The position numbers and the translations under genes are program-made. The notes under the pieces were generated by a model. That model searched no databases. It worked only from the letters and a program-made list of their open reading frames with translations, and was not told where the DNA came from. From Candidatus Doudnabacteria bacterium (lineage in GTDB: Bacteria; Patescibacteriota; Doudnabacteria; UBA920), in assembly GCA_903913365.1 (NCBI GenBank), contig CAIWKW010000162.1:1-12602 (forward strand): a DNA stretch of 12,602 nt, read 5' to 3'. This document shows positions 4,666-10,951 of the stretch, piece after piece; position 1 is the stretch's first letter, and each line of letters begins with the position of its first letter.

Positions 4666-5505
4666 TTATTTTAAGGGCAAAATAGATTGGGCAACTTTAA
4701 GTACATTGGAAAGAAGCATGGCAACGGTTACCGGGCCAACCCCGCCGGGAACCGGGGAAACAAAGCCGGTAATTTCTTTGGTCGAATCAAAGTCAACGTC
4801 CCCGACAATCCCCCCTTCCGATTCGGAAGTCCCGGCATCAATAACAATTGCCCCGGGTTTTACCATTTGCCCGGTTATTAATTTCGGATGGCCGGTTGCC
4901 GAGATTACCACATCCGCCTGCATAATTGCCCGTTCAATATTTTCGGTTTTGCCGTCAGCCGCTTCCACCTCGTACCCTTTGGCACTTAACAGATAGTTAA
5001 CCGGCCTGCCAACCAGCTGCCCCCGGCCAATAACCAAGAATTTTTTTTGAGTTAAGTCCAAACTCAAGCTGTCCAGCACCGCCATAACCGCCTGGGCGGT
5101 CGGATAGCTTAAGTATGGTTTCCCAGAATAGAACAAATCCGCGTTTGCTTTTCCGGTGCAATCCACATCTATACGCGGGTCTATGGCGTTTAATACAGCT
5201 TGGGTACCCAAGCCAATGGGAAGAGGCAGCTGAACAATAAGTCCGCAAATATTTTTTTCGTTATTCAGTTTTTTTATTTCCAAAATTACTTCTTCTGTTT
5301 TTATTCCTTTGGGGAATTCCGCGCGCCTAAATTCAAACCCGGCCTTTTCCGCGGTTTTAGCCTTCATAGCCACATACTGTTTTGACGCAGCATCATCGCC
5401 AATAAGCACGTCGCAAAAAATCGGACGAAAGGAAAGCTTGGAAACCTCAACACTTACTTGCTCCAAAATATCGCGCGCTATTTTTCTTCCGTCAATAATT
5501 TGCAT
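4666..5505 (-). CDS. folD: Bifunctional methylenetetrahydrofolate dehydrogenase/cyclohydrolase FolD
   Basis: 279 residues, normal length. FolD interconverts 5,10-methylene-, methenyl- and 10-formyl-tetrahydrofolate using NADP, feeding purine and formyl-Met synthesis in the cytoplasm. The catalytic Tyr-Lys pair is Y44/K48 in SKQYVAMKAK. GLIVQLPLP (residues 88-96) holds the substrate-binding glutamine Q92. D113 and D115 lie in RIDVD. The nucleotide-binding domain has GRGQLVGRPVNYLL (160-173), and PVPGGVGPVTVAMLLSN (251-267) is the C-terminal signature. Two departures from the textbook enzyme: the PCTP motif is replaced by YPTA (134-137), and DVDG continues as DVDCTGKAN. The catalytic residues are intact, so activity is expected. 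ATG at 5503-5505; a promoter lies about 30 nt upstream. Stop codon TAA. Confidence 0.97.
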   Translation of the reverse strand: MQIIDGRKIARDILEQVSVEVSKLSFRPIFCDVLIGDDAASKQYVAMKAKTAEKAGFEFRRAEFPKGIKTEEVILEIKKLNNEKNICGLIVQLPLPIGLGTQAVLNAIDPRIDVDCTGKANADLFYSGKPYLSYPTAQAVMAVLDSLSLDLTQKKFLVIGRGQLVGRPVNYLLSAKGYEVEAADGKTENIERAIMQADVVISATGHPKLITGQMVKPGAIVIDAGTSESEGGIVGDVDFDSTKEITGFVSPVPGGVGPVTVAMLLSNVLKVAQSILPLK

Positions 5506-5542
5506 TAAATAACATTTTAATCTTTACTTTATTATTATTTAA

Positions 5543-5571
5543 ATTATAGCAAAAAACCCTATCTTTGTCGT
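5543..5571 (-). promoter_or_regulatory. Extended -10 promoter for folD
   Basis: On the minus strand TGC-TATAAT (TATAAT at 5543-5548), a perfect extended -10, with ACGACA (5566-5571; four of six to TTGACA) at a 17-bp spacing. Predicted start near 5536 gives a leader of about 30 nt without an SD. The -35 sits 7 nt past the stop codon of the upstream gene. Confidence 0.7.
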
Positions 5572-5577
5572 ATAAAA

Positions 5578-6231
5578 TTAAGAGTGGCTTTCTTCGCGAA
5601 GCCTTCTAATATGCTCTTTAAGCGCTGAGGAAACTTCTATCTTTTCATCCCGCTCATAACCCCATCGCTTACCTTCTGCTTTTAACTGCACTTCTTTGTC
5701 ATAAGCCGACTCGCCTTTATCGTTTTTTCCAACTTTCAAAATACCCTTCATAACATCCTCCAAGGGTCCTTCCCCTTCCCACATCTTTTCTTCTAGCCTA
5801 GGAATATATGGGTACTCATATTTAACAAGATTCTGCTGATTAGAATAATCCGTAATTATTCTTGAACCGAAAGTATGAATCGCGTCAAAATCATCAATCC
5901 CATACAATCTGTTTAACCATACACCAGTGATTTCCCAAGCCGGAGATTTTGGAGTGTTTGGGCTTTCAATTTCACGATCTTTTCTCATTTGCCGCTGCTT
6001 CTTATAATTCGGCATTATTTCTTCTGCGATTTTTTTCAACCACCATTTTTCAATTGTTGTTAAATTTTTTATGTCAAATTTGTCTTTTAGCATCGCCTCT
6101 GCACTATAAATATATTCCGGCAAGTCTAACTCCCCATTATAATATTGATTATTCCACTTTTCTCTTTCAAGCTGTTCGGGAGTTTCTCTTCCAATTTCAA
6201 TAAAATTATTTGAAGCATTCTGCTCTGACAT
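5578..6231 (-). CDS. Orphan soluble protein, function unknown
   Basis: 217 residues with no signal peptide and no membrane segment. I do not recognise a family. It is highly charged and rich in aromatic residues: WNNQYY (26-31), IEKWWLKKIAEEI (60-72), a basic patch KKQRQMRKDRE (77-87), SPAWEITGVWLNRLYGIDDFD (96-116), IPRLEEKMWEGEGP (143-156), and a charged C-terminal helix ending LKEHIRRLREESHS. The centre (98-125) looks globular, the ends helical. The ATG at 6229-6231 gives MSEQNAS. It follows PBP2 by 37 nt on the same strand and may be co-transcribed with the shape genes, in the place where rodA often sits, though it is not a RodA (no hydrophobic spans). A TATAAA lies in the short gap but has no good -35. 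Stop codon TAA. Confidence 0.75.
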   Translation of the reverse strand: MSEQNASNNFIEIGRETPEQLEREKWNNQYYNGELDLPEYIYSAEAMLKDKFDIKNLTTIEKWWLKKIAEEIMPNYKKQRQMRKDREIESPNTPKSPAWEITGVWLNRLYGIDDFDAIHTFGSRIITDYSNQQNLVKYEYPYIPRLEEKMWEGEGPLEDVMKGILKVGKNDKGESAYDKEVQLKAEGKRWGYERDEKIEVSSALKEHIRRLREESHS

Positions 6232-6268
6232 AAAATTTTCTGTATCGTTAATTGTTAATAATTTATTG

Positions 6269-8230
6269 TTATTTTTTATACCTATTTTCCGCCCACCACA
6301 AAAGGGCGTCTTTTACGACTGGTTCGGCAACGGCGTTTCCTTCTCCGCCGGCTTCCACCAAAACAGTGATGACGATTTGCGGGGTTTCGTACGGGGCGTA
6401 AGCGGTAAACCAGGCGTGGGTTCGGCTGGAATCGGCTCCGTCAAATTGCGAAGTTCCGGTTTTACCGGCTGAAGTAATGGGCAAAGTATTTAAAGGCTTG
6501 GCTGTTCCGGCTGTGACGGTCTGCCTCATCCCCTCCTGCACAAGTTTAAAAACAGCAGGCGAAGCAATATTGGAAACCAAAAGCTTGGGCTGGCTTTGCC
6601 AAACCGTATTGCCGTTTTGGTCAACGGCCTTTTGGGCAATTTGCGGAACAAAACCTTTTCCGCCATTGGCCACTATGGCCGTCCATTCGGCCACTTGCAA
6701 AGGAGTTACCAATACAAAACCCTGGCCAATACCCATATGGTAGGTATCGCCCAAATACCATTTGCCGAGCAACGGGTCATTGTTGTAATAACTCATTTTC
6801 CAATCCGGATCCGGCACCAGGCCCGGTTTTTCCCCGGGAATATCTATACCCAAAGGTTTTCCCAAGCCAAACTTCCTGAAATATTCCGCCAGCTTGTTGG
6901 CGCCGAGCCCAACCAAAGAACCGTTGGGCGACCCTCCGGCAACTTCATAAAAAAAGATGTCGGAGCTAAGGGCAATGGCACTACGCACGGTCATTGGTCC
7001 AAGCCCTCCGGGCTTCCATCCGCGAAAATCGTATTTTTGGGAAGGATCAAACTGATTGGGCACAACCAAATCTCCGTTGTCGACAATTTTAGTATTCTCG
7101 TCAATTACCCCCTCCGAAAGTCCGGCCGTGGCTGTCATAAGTTTAGAAGTGGACCCGGGCGGATACTGGCCGGCTATTGTGCGATTAAACATGGGCAAGC
7201 TCGGGTCTTGCATCAGCTTTTGATAATCATTCTGGCTAATGCCGCCGGCAAAAAGATTATTATCAAAACCGGGCAAGCTGACTAAAGCTAACACCGCCCC
7301 GGTGCGGGGATCCAAAGCAACAGCCGCAGCCTTGGGTGATTTAATTGTGGACAATTGCTGATACAAACGATCCTGCAAACCTTTGTCTATATTCAAAATC
7401 AGCTTGTTACCTGCAACCGGGCTGCTCTCGCCAAGATCGTTAAGTAGTTTTCCGGTCGCATCCACCTCCACGATATCCGCGCCATTGGTGCCGTGCAAAT
7501 ATTTTTCATAAGATGACTCAATCCCGGTCTTGCCGATAAAATCAACCGTGGCATATAAATTTTTATTTTTCTCATCCAAATCTCCCGGCGAAACCAATCC
7601 GGAATATCCCAGCATATTGGCAAAAACTTCCGGATCCAAGTATTGCCTTATTGGAATTTGCCGAGCTTCAAAACCAGGAAATTGACCGGCCAAAGTTTGA
7701 AACAAAATGCTTTGATCGTTTGTTAAACCCTGCTTAATTTCAATGGAGTCAACCGATTTTCTGTCTATAATACTGAGTTTTTCGGAAATGTCCTGAGGGC
7801 TTATGGAGAATTTTTGTCCCAGACTGTCTATTTCTTTTTGTAAATCCGTTTGATTTTTCGGCAAATCGAAAGGTATGGCCACCAAATTAAAACTGGCCGT
7901 ATTTTGAACCAAGACCTGGCCGGTACGATCTAAAATTAAACCCCTGGGAGCCAAAATAGTCTGGCTGCGTATACGGTTATTGTCGGATAGCGCACGAAAA
8001 ACTCCGCCGTCTATAATCTGCAGAAAAAAAATTCTGCCGGTTAAAACCAAAAATACCGCGCCAAAAATCAGCCAAAACCAAAATAAATTCAGTACGGACC
8101 GTTCGGAATCGTAAAGCTCCTCCACTTCACTGCCGGCATCAACAGCCGATTCCTCCCAATCCAAAGGCCGGTTTCTTTTTGACCTATTGAAATTTGCACC
8201 CAAGTCAAAAGGGTTGTTGTTGTTTTTCAT
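6269..8230 (-). CDS. mrdA: Penicillin-binding protein 2 (class B transpeptidase of the elongasome)
   Basis: 653 residues. PBP2 cross-links peptidoglycan during side-wall elongation. An N-terminal cytoplasmic tail of about 46 residues precedes a single membrane anchor (about 47-71). The dimerisation/pedestal domain begins with NNRIRSQTILAPRGLILDRT, the usual PBP2 opening. The transpeptidase domain carries the three active-site motifs: S360-T-S-K363 in YPPGSTSKLM (nucleophile S360), S422-S-D424 in ALSSDIFFYE, and K590-T-G in SAGKTGTSQ. It also has the GIDIPGE and MGIGQG sequences typical of PBP2. The cytoplasmic tail is longer than in many homologues. It lies directly after mreD in the order mreB-mreC-mreD-mrdA, which separates it from the division-type PBP3/FtsI. 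ATG at 8228-8230, no SD, 45 nt after mreD; that gap contains a short GC-rich patch (8250-8275). Stop codon TAA. Confidence 0.95.
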   Translation of the reverse strand: MKNNNNPFDLGANFNRSKRNRPLDWEESAVDAGSEVEELYDSERSVLNLFWFWLIFGAVFLVLTGRIFFLQIIDGGVFRALSDNNRIRSQTILAPRGLILDRTGQVLVQNTASFNLVAIPFDLPKNQTDLQKEIDSLGQKFSISPQDISEKLSIIDRKSVDSIEIKQGLTNDQSILFQTLAGQFPGFEARQIPIRQYLDPEVFANMLGYSGLVSPGDLDEKNKNLYATVDFIGKTGIESSYEKYLHGTNGADIVEVDATGKLLNDLGESSPVAGNKLILNIDKGLQDRLYQQLSTIKSPKAAAVALDPRTGAVLALVSLPGFDNNLFAGGISQNDYQKLMQDPSLPMFNRTIAGQYPPGSTSKLMTATAGLSEGVIDENTKIVDNGDLVVPNQFDPSQKYDFRGWKPGGLGPMTVRSAIALSSDIFFYEVAGGSPNGSLVGLGANKLAEYFRKFGLGKPLGIDIPGEKPGLVPDPDWKMSYYNNDPLLGKWYLGDTYHMGIGQGFVLVTPLQVAEWTAIVANGGKGFVPQIAQKAVDQNGNTVWQSQPKLLVSNIASPAVFKLVQEGMRQTVTAGTAKPLNTLPITSAGKTGTSQFDGADSSRTHAWFTAYAPYETPQIVITVLVEAGGEGNAVAEPVVKDALLWWAENRYKK

Positions 8231-8275
8231 AACTAAAAAAAATACTTTGTCCGGCTGCGCTCCGCTCGATGGATG

Positions 8276-8806
8276 TTAAAATCCGCGCCTTTTGGCGGAT
8301 AAATTCTCAATAAACTTTTTTACAAAATCGGAAAACAAATACATAGGATAAAGCACAATCCAATTATAAAAAAATTCCGGCAAAATACCCGCTGCGTAAA
8401 TTTTAATGCCAATGTATTCCGAACTTAGGCCGAGCTTAAACACCAGCAAACCGTAAAGCCAAAGCACCGAATTCATGAGTAAAAGGGATCCGAGCAGCAG
8501 CAGGCTTAAAACTTGCCAGTTCAACTCGAAAACCAATAAATTGTTAATTAAAAGATACAGGCAAAACACCACAACCAAAAAACTTAAAGTATACCCGCCA
8601 AAAAAATTTGTGGCAAAAAAATCAAGCAGCAGCCCGGAAAAGAAAGCAACAAAGAAAAAATCAAAATCCTTTTTTTCCAAACATAAGTATATGGAAAAGA
8701 GCAAAAGCAAATTGGGAATTTGCCCGTAAATCTGCAAATTATTAAACAGACCAATGTTAAAGCCAATTAGCCCAATAATAATTATAAAATAAATAAAATA
8801 CTTCAT
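8276..8806 (-). CDS. mreD: Rod shape-determining protein MreD
   Basis: 176 residues, the expected size. MreD is a polytopic membrane protein that works with MreC to link the MreB filament to the peptidoglycan synthases. Almost the whole chain is hydrophobic, with about five or six spans. The best conserved part is PNLLLLFSIYLCLEKKDFDF then FFSGLLLDFFATNFFGGYTL, matching the family pattern of an acidic/Gly segment between spans 2 and 3. The C-terminus is basic (NLSAKRRGF). The ATG is at 8804-8806; an AGGGAG SD-like sequence overlaps the end of mreC but sits 14 nt away, separated by a palindrome. It follows mreC by 20 nt, consistent with translational coupling. Sequence conservation in this family is low, so the call leans partly on gene order. 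Stop codon TAA. Confidence 0.9.
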   Translation of the reverse strand: MKYFIYFIIIIGLIGFNIGLFNNLQIYGQIPNLLLLFSIYLCLEKKDFDFFFVAFFSGLLLDFFATNFFGGYTLSFLVVVFCLYLLINNLLVFELNWQVLSLLLLGSLLLMNSVLWLYGLLVFKLGLSSEYIGIKIYAAGILPEFFYNWIVLYPMYLFSDFVKKFIENLSAKRRGF

Positions 8807-8826
8807 AACAATTAATTGTTCTCCCT
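8807..8826 (-). promoter_or_regulatory. SD and 14-bp palindrome between mreC and mreD
   Basis: AGGGAG on the minus strand (8821-8826) is the clearest SD-like sequence in the window. Between it and the mreD ATG lies the perfect palindrome AACAATTAATTGTT (8807-8820). At 14 nt the SD is too far for normal spacing unless the palindrome folds or the SD is unused. Confidence 0.45.
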
Positions 8827-9627
8827 CTACTGTTTTGCTACAAAAACAAAAGACAAATTATTAAAATCTATCGGGCTAAACAGTGCCGCTCTTTTAAATA
8901 AATCGCTACCCGAAGACAAAATATCGCTCACTTCACCTATTAATACACCCTTGGGAATGTTTTCATTTATTCCCGCGGTGGAGACCAAAGAGCCTTTGGA
9001 CAAAAGCGCGTTTTGAGGAACCTGGTCCAGAATTATTCCCGACCCGAACGAACCTTTGGCAATAGCATTAACCCCGGTTTGGCTAATAGCCGCGTCAGTG
9101 GAAAAATTTGAGCTTATTGCCAAAACTCCGGTACTGGAATTTTTCCCGGCGTAATTGATTTTCCCCACCAAATAACCCTGGGAAATTATTGCCTGACCCT
9201 CGCTTATGCCCTCATTCGTCCCGCAATTTAAAATTATCGAGTCGGTTAAACCAAAAGCGTTTTCGGAAAGCACGGTACAAGGAATTAAGGACAATTGGGT
9301 ATTTTTTACAAACCCAAGTTCTTTCCTAAGCGCATCGTTTTCCAAGGCTTCCTGCTGATACTGCGTCAAATTTTGCTGCAAAGTTGAGACTTCGGAGCGC
9401 AGCTGATTATTTTCCTGGGCAATTTTTTTCAGCTGGTACAAAGTAGAAAAAAAATTCTTTATTGGCATTACAATGTTTTCCACCAATATAATAACAGGCC
9501 GGGGCGACTGCAGAGCGGCTACCCGAATCGGATCCAAAATGCCCTTTGTCTGCATAAATGACAAAATAGCGACAACTACAACGCATGCCGAAAAAATTCC
9601 GAACGCTCTGGTATAAATAAATCTCAT
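8827..9627 (-). CDS. mreC: Rod shape-determining protein MreC
   Basis: 266 residues. MreC is the periplasmic scaffold of the elongasome and activates PBP2. A short cytoplasmic start (MRFIYTR) leads into one membrane anchor (about 8-26). Residues about 61-105 form a coiled coil with regular leucines and glutamines (LKKIAQENNQLRSEVSTLQQ) for dimerisation. The rest is the two beta-barrel region: ENAFGLTDSIILNCGTNEGI, GQAIISQGYLVGKI, GVLIGEVSDI and the terminal FNNLSFVFV, all matching family positions. The order mreB-mreC-mreD-mrdA supports the call. ATG at 9625-9627 without SD. It is separated from mreB by a 159-nt spacer almost wholly occupied by an inverted repeat, unusually long for this operon. 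Stop codon TAG. Confidence 0.95.
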   Translation of the reverse strand: MRFIYTRAFGIFSACVVVVAILSFMQTKGILDPIRVAALQSPRPVIILVENIVMPIKNFFSTLYQLKKIAQENNQLRSEVSTLQQNLTQYQQEALENDALRKELGFVKNTQLSLIPCTVLSENAFGLTDSIILNCGTNEGISEGQAIISQGYLVGKINYAGKNSSTGVLAISSNFSTDAAISQTGVNAIAKGSFGSGIILDQVPQNALLSKGSLVSTAGINENIPKGVLIGEVSDILSSGSDLFKRAALFSPIDFNNLSFVFVAKQ

Positions 9628-9631
9628 AAAT

Positions 9632-9785
9632 AATCGCGAATATAAAAATTTGTATTAATATACAAATACTTTCTAACTGGCTCATCTAAAATTGACAGGC
9701 CGATGTTGTTTCAGTAGACATATTATTAAAGCTGCAAAACCGATTTGCAATTTGTATATTAATTTTAATTTGTATATTTGCGATT
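9632..9785. repeat. 154-nt inverted repeat filling the mreB-mreC spacer
   Basis: The 36-nt arms 9632-9667 and 9750-9785 are complementary at 31 of 36 positions, with the innermost 14 bases perfect. The element starts 4 nt upstream of the mreC ATG and ends 1 nt beyond the mreB stop. The left arm holds its own small palindrome (atttgta 9648-9654, tacaaat 9661-9667), and the interior holds tgcaaa/tttgca (9733-9738, 9744-9749). No coding potential is seen in the 82-nt centre. Confidence 0.8.
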
Positions 9786-9786
9786 A

Positions 9787-10839
9787 CTATCGTGGAATTT
9801 TTGCAAATTCCGTGGGAACCAAAACATCTTTAAGTTGTTCAAGATCTTCCACCACCACGCCGGTTCCCCTTACCACGCAAGTAAGCGGGTCTTCCGCAAC
9901 AATAATCGGCATCTGAGTGGCTTCGCCGATTAATTTGTCCAAACCGCGCAAAAGAGCGCCGCCGCCGGCCAAAATAATTCCCTTGGTCATAATGTCCGAA
10001 ATCAGTTCCGGCGGAATTTCTTCTATTACGCTTTTTACGCTGTTAACAATTACTTTAAGGCTATGCATTAAAGCTTCTCTTCCCTGAGTATCGGAAATAG
10101 TAACCTCTTTCGGCAAACCGGAAACCAAATCCCGCCCCCGCATTTGCGCGTAAAGAGCTTGCTCCTGCGGATAAGCGCTGCCAATTTTAAATTTCACTTC
10201 TTCGGCTGTTCTTTCCCCGAGCAACAAATTAAAATTATCGCGGGCATACTGGATAATATTTTCATTCATCTCATCGCCGGCAATACGCAGGCTCTTTGAA
10301 ACAACAATTCCGCCCAGAGAGATAACCGCAATTTCCGTTGTACCTCCGCCAATGTCCACAATCATGCTGCCGGATGCGTCCTGCACGTTTAAACGGCTGC
10401 CAATAGCCGCGGCCATTGGTTCTTCTATTAAAAATGCTTGGCTGGCGCCCGCATTTATAGCCGCGTCCTGCACAGCGCGCTTTTCCACCTCGGTCACTCC
10501 GGAAGGAATACCAATTACCACGCGCGGGCGCCGCAAAAAGGTATAAGTCTCGGCGTGGACTTTATCTATAAAATACCTGAGCATGGCTTCGGTAACTTCA
10601 AAATCGGAAATAACTCCGTCAACCAGCGGACGCGTGGCCACAATATGCGGAGGAGTGCGCCCCACCATATTGCGGGCTTCGCTGCCAATGGCCAAAATTT
10701 GCTTGGTCCTTTGGTTAACGGCCACCACGCTCGGCTCATTAATAACAATTCCCTTGCCTTTTACGTAAACAAGAGTGTTGGCGGTACCAAGGTCAATGCC
10801 AATGTCTTTTGAAAATCTTTGATAGAACTTATCGAACAT
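9787..10839 (-). CDS. mreB: Actin-like rod shape-determining protein MreB
   Basis: 350 residues. MreB polymerises with ATP under the inner membrane and steers the elongation machinery. Actin-superfamily nucleotide motifs are all visible: phosphate-1 IGIDLGTANT (13-22), the catalytic-region glutamate in LIEEPMAAAIG (138-147), phosphate-2 VDIGGGTTEIAV (161-172) and the adenosine motif ILAGGGALLRGL (289-300). GRTPPHIVATRPLVDGVISD is a strong MreB-specific match. An N-terminal amphipathic stretch (MFDKFYQRFS) is the likely membrane-binding end. The ATG at 10837-10839 is chosen; a TTG seven codons further up lies inside the short-word repeat spacer and would add non-conserved residues. It heads the mreBCD-mrdA cassette; no promoter is obvious in the 112-nt spacer after proS. 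Stop codon TAG. Confidence 0.97.
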   Translation of the reverse strand: MFDKFYQRFSKDIGIDLGTANTLVYVKGKGIVINEPSVVAVNQRTKQILAIGSEARNMVGRTPPHIVATRPLVDGVISDFEVTEAMLRYFIDKVHAETYTFLRRPRVVIGIPSGVTEVEKRAVQDAAINAGASQAFLIEEPMAAAIGSRLNVQDASGSMIVDIGGGTTEIAVISLGGIVVSKSLRIAGDEMNENIIQYARDNFNLLLGERTAEEVKFKIGSAYPQEQALYAQMRGRDLVSGLPKEVTISDTQGREALMHSLKVIVNSVKSVIEEIPPELISDIMTKGIILAGGGALLRGLDKLIGEATQMPIIVAEDPLTCVVRGTGVVVEDLEQLKDVLVPTEFAKIPR

Positions 10840-10845
10840 GTAAAA

Positions 10846-10932
10846 ATGCCAAATTTCCAATTTCCAATTTCAAACAAAATGCCAAATGCCTAAATTTAAA
10901 ATTTGAAAATTAGGATTTCATTTGACATTTGG
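10846..10932. repeat. Tandem and inverted short-word repeats between proS and mreB
   Basis: aatttcc is repeated in tandem at 10852-10858 and 10859-10865 with a partial third copy. atgccaaat occurs at 10846-10854 and 10879-10887. A nested fold pairs ccaaatg (10882-10888) with catttgg (10926-10932) and cctaa (10889-10893) with ttagg (10910-10914). This occupies most of the 112-nt spacer; no clear promoter or terminator is visible in it. Confidence 0.7.
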
Positions 10933-10951
10933 TATTTGAAATTTAAAATTT

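Noticed and set aside
4997..5248. 83-codon minus-strand frame overlapping folD, and similar frames at 7399-7623 and 8584-8766
   Set aside because: Out-of-frame shadows inside well-supported genes (folD, mrdA, mreD) with no family resemblance.
5578..6231. The orphan gene after mrdA as a divergent RodA
   Set aside because: RodA has about ten membrane spans; this protein has none and is strongly charged.
6596..7285. 229-codon open frame on the plus strand
   Set aside because: It is antisense to the transpeptidase domain of PBP2, whose motifs are unmistakable on the other strand. No recognisable protein features or upstream signals.
10840..10860. Seven-codon extension of MreB to a TTG at 10860
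   Set aside because: It lies in the aatttcc repeat spacer. The ATG at 10839 gives the normal MreB start just before the KDIGIDLGTANT motif.
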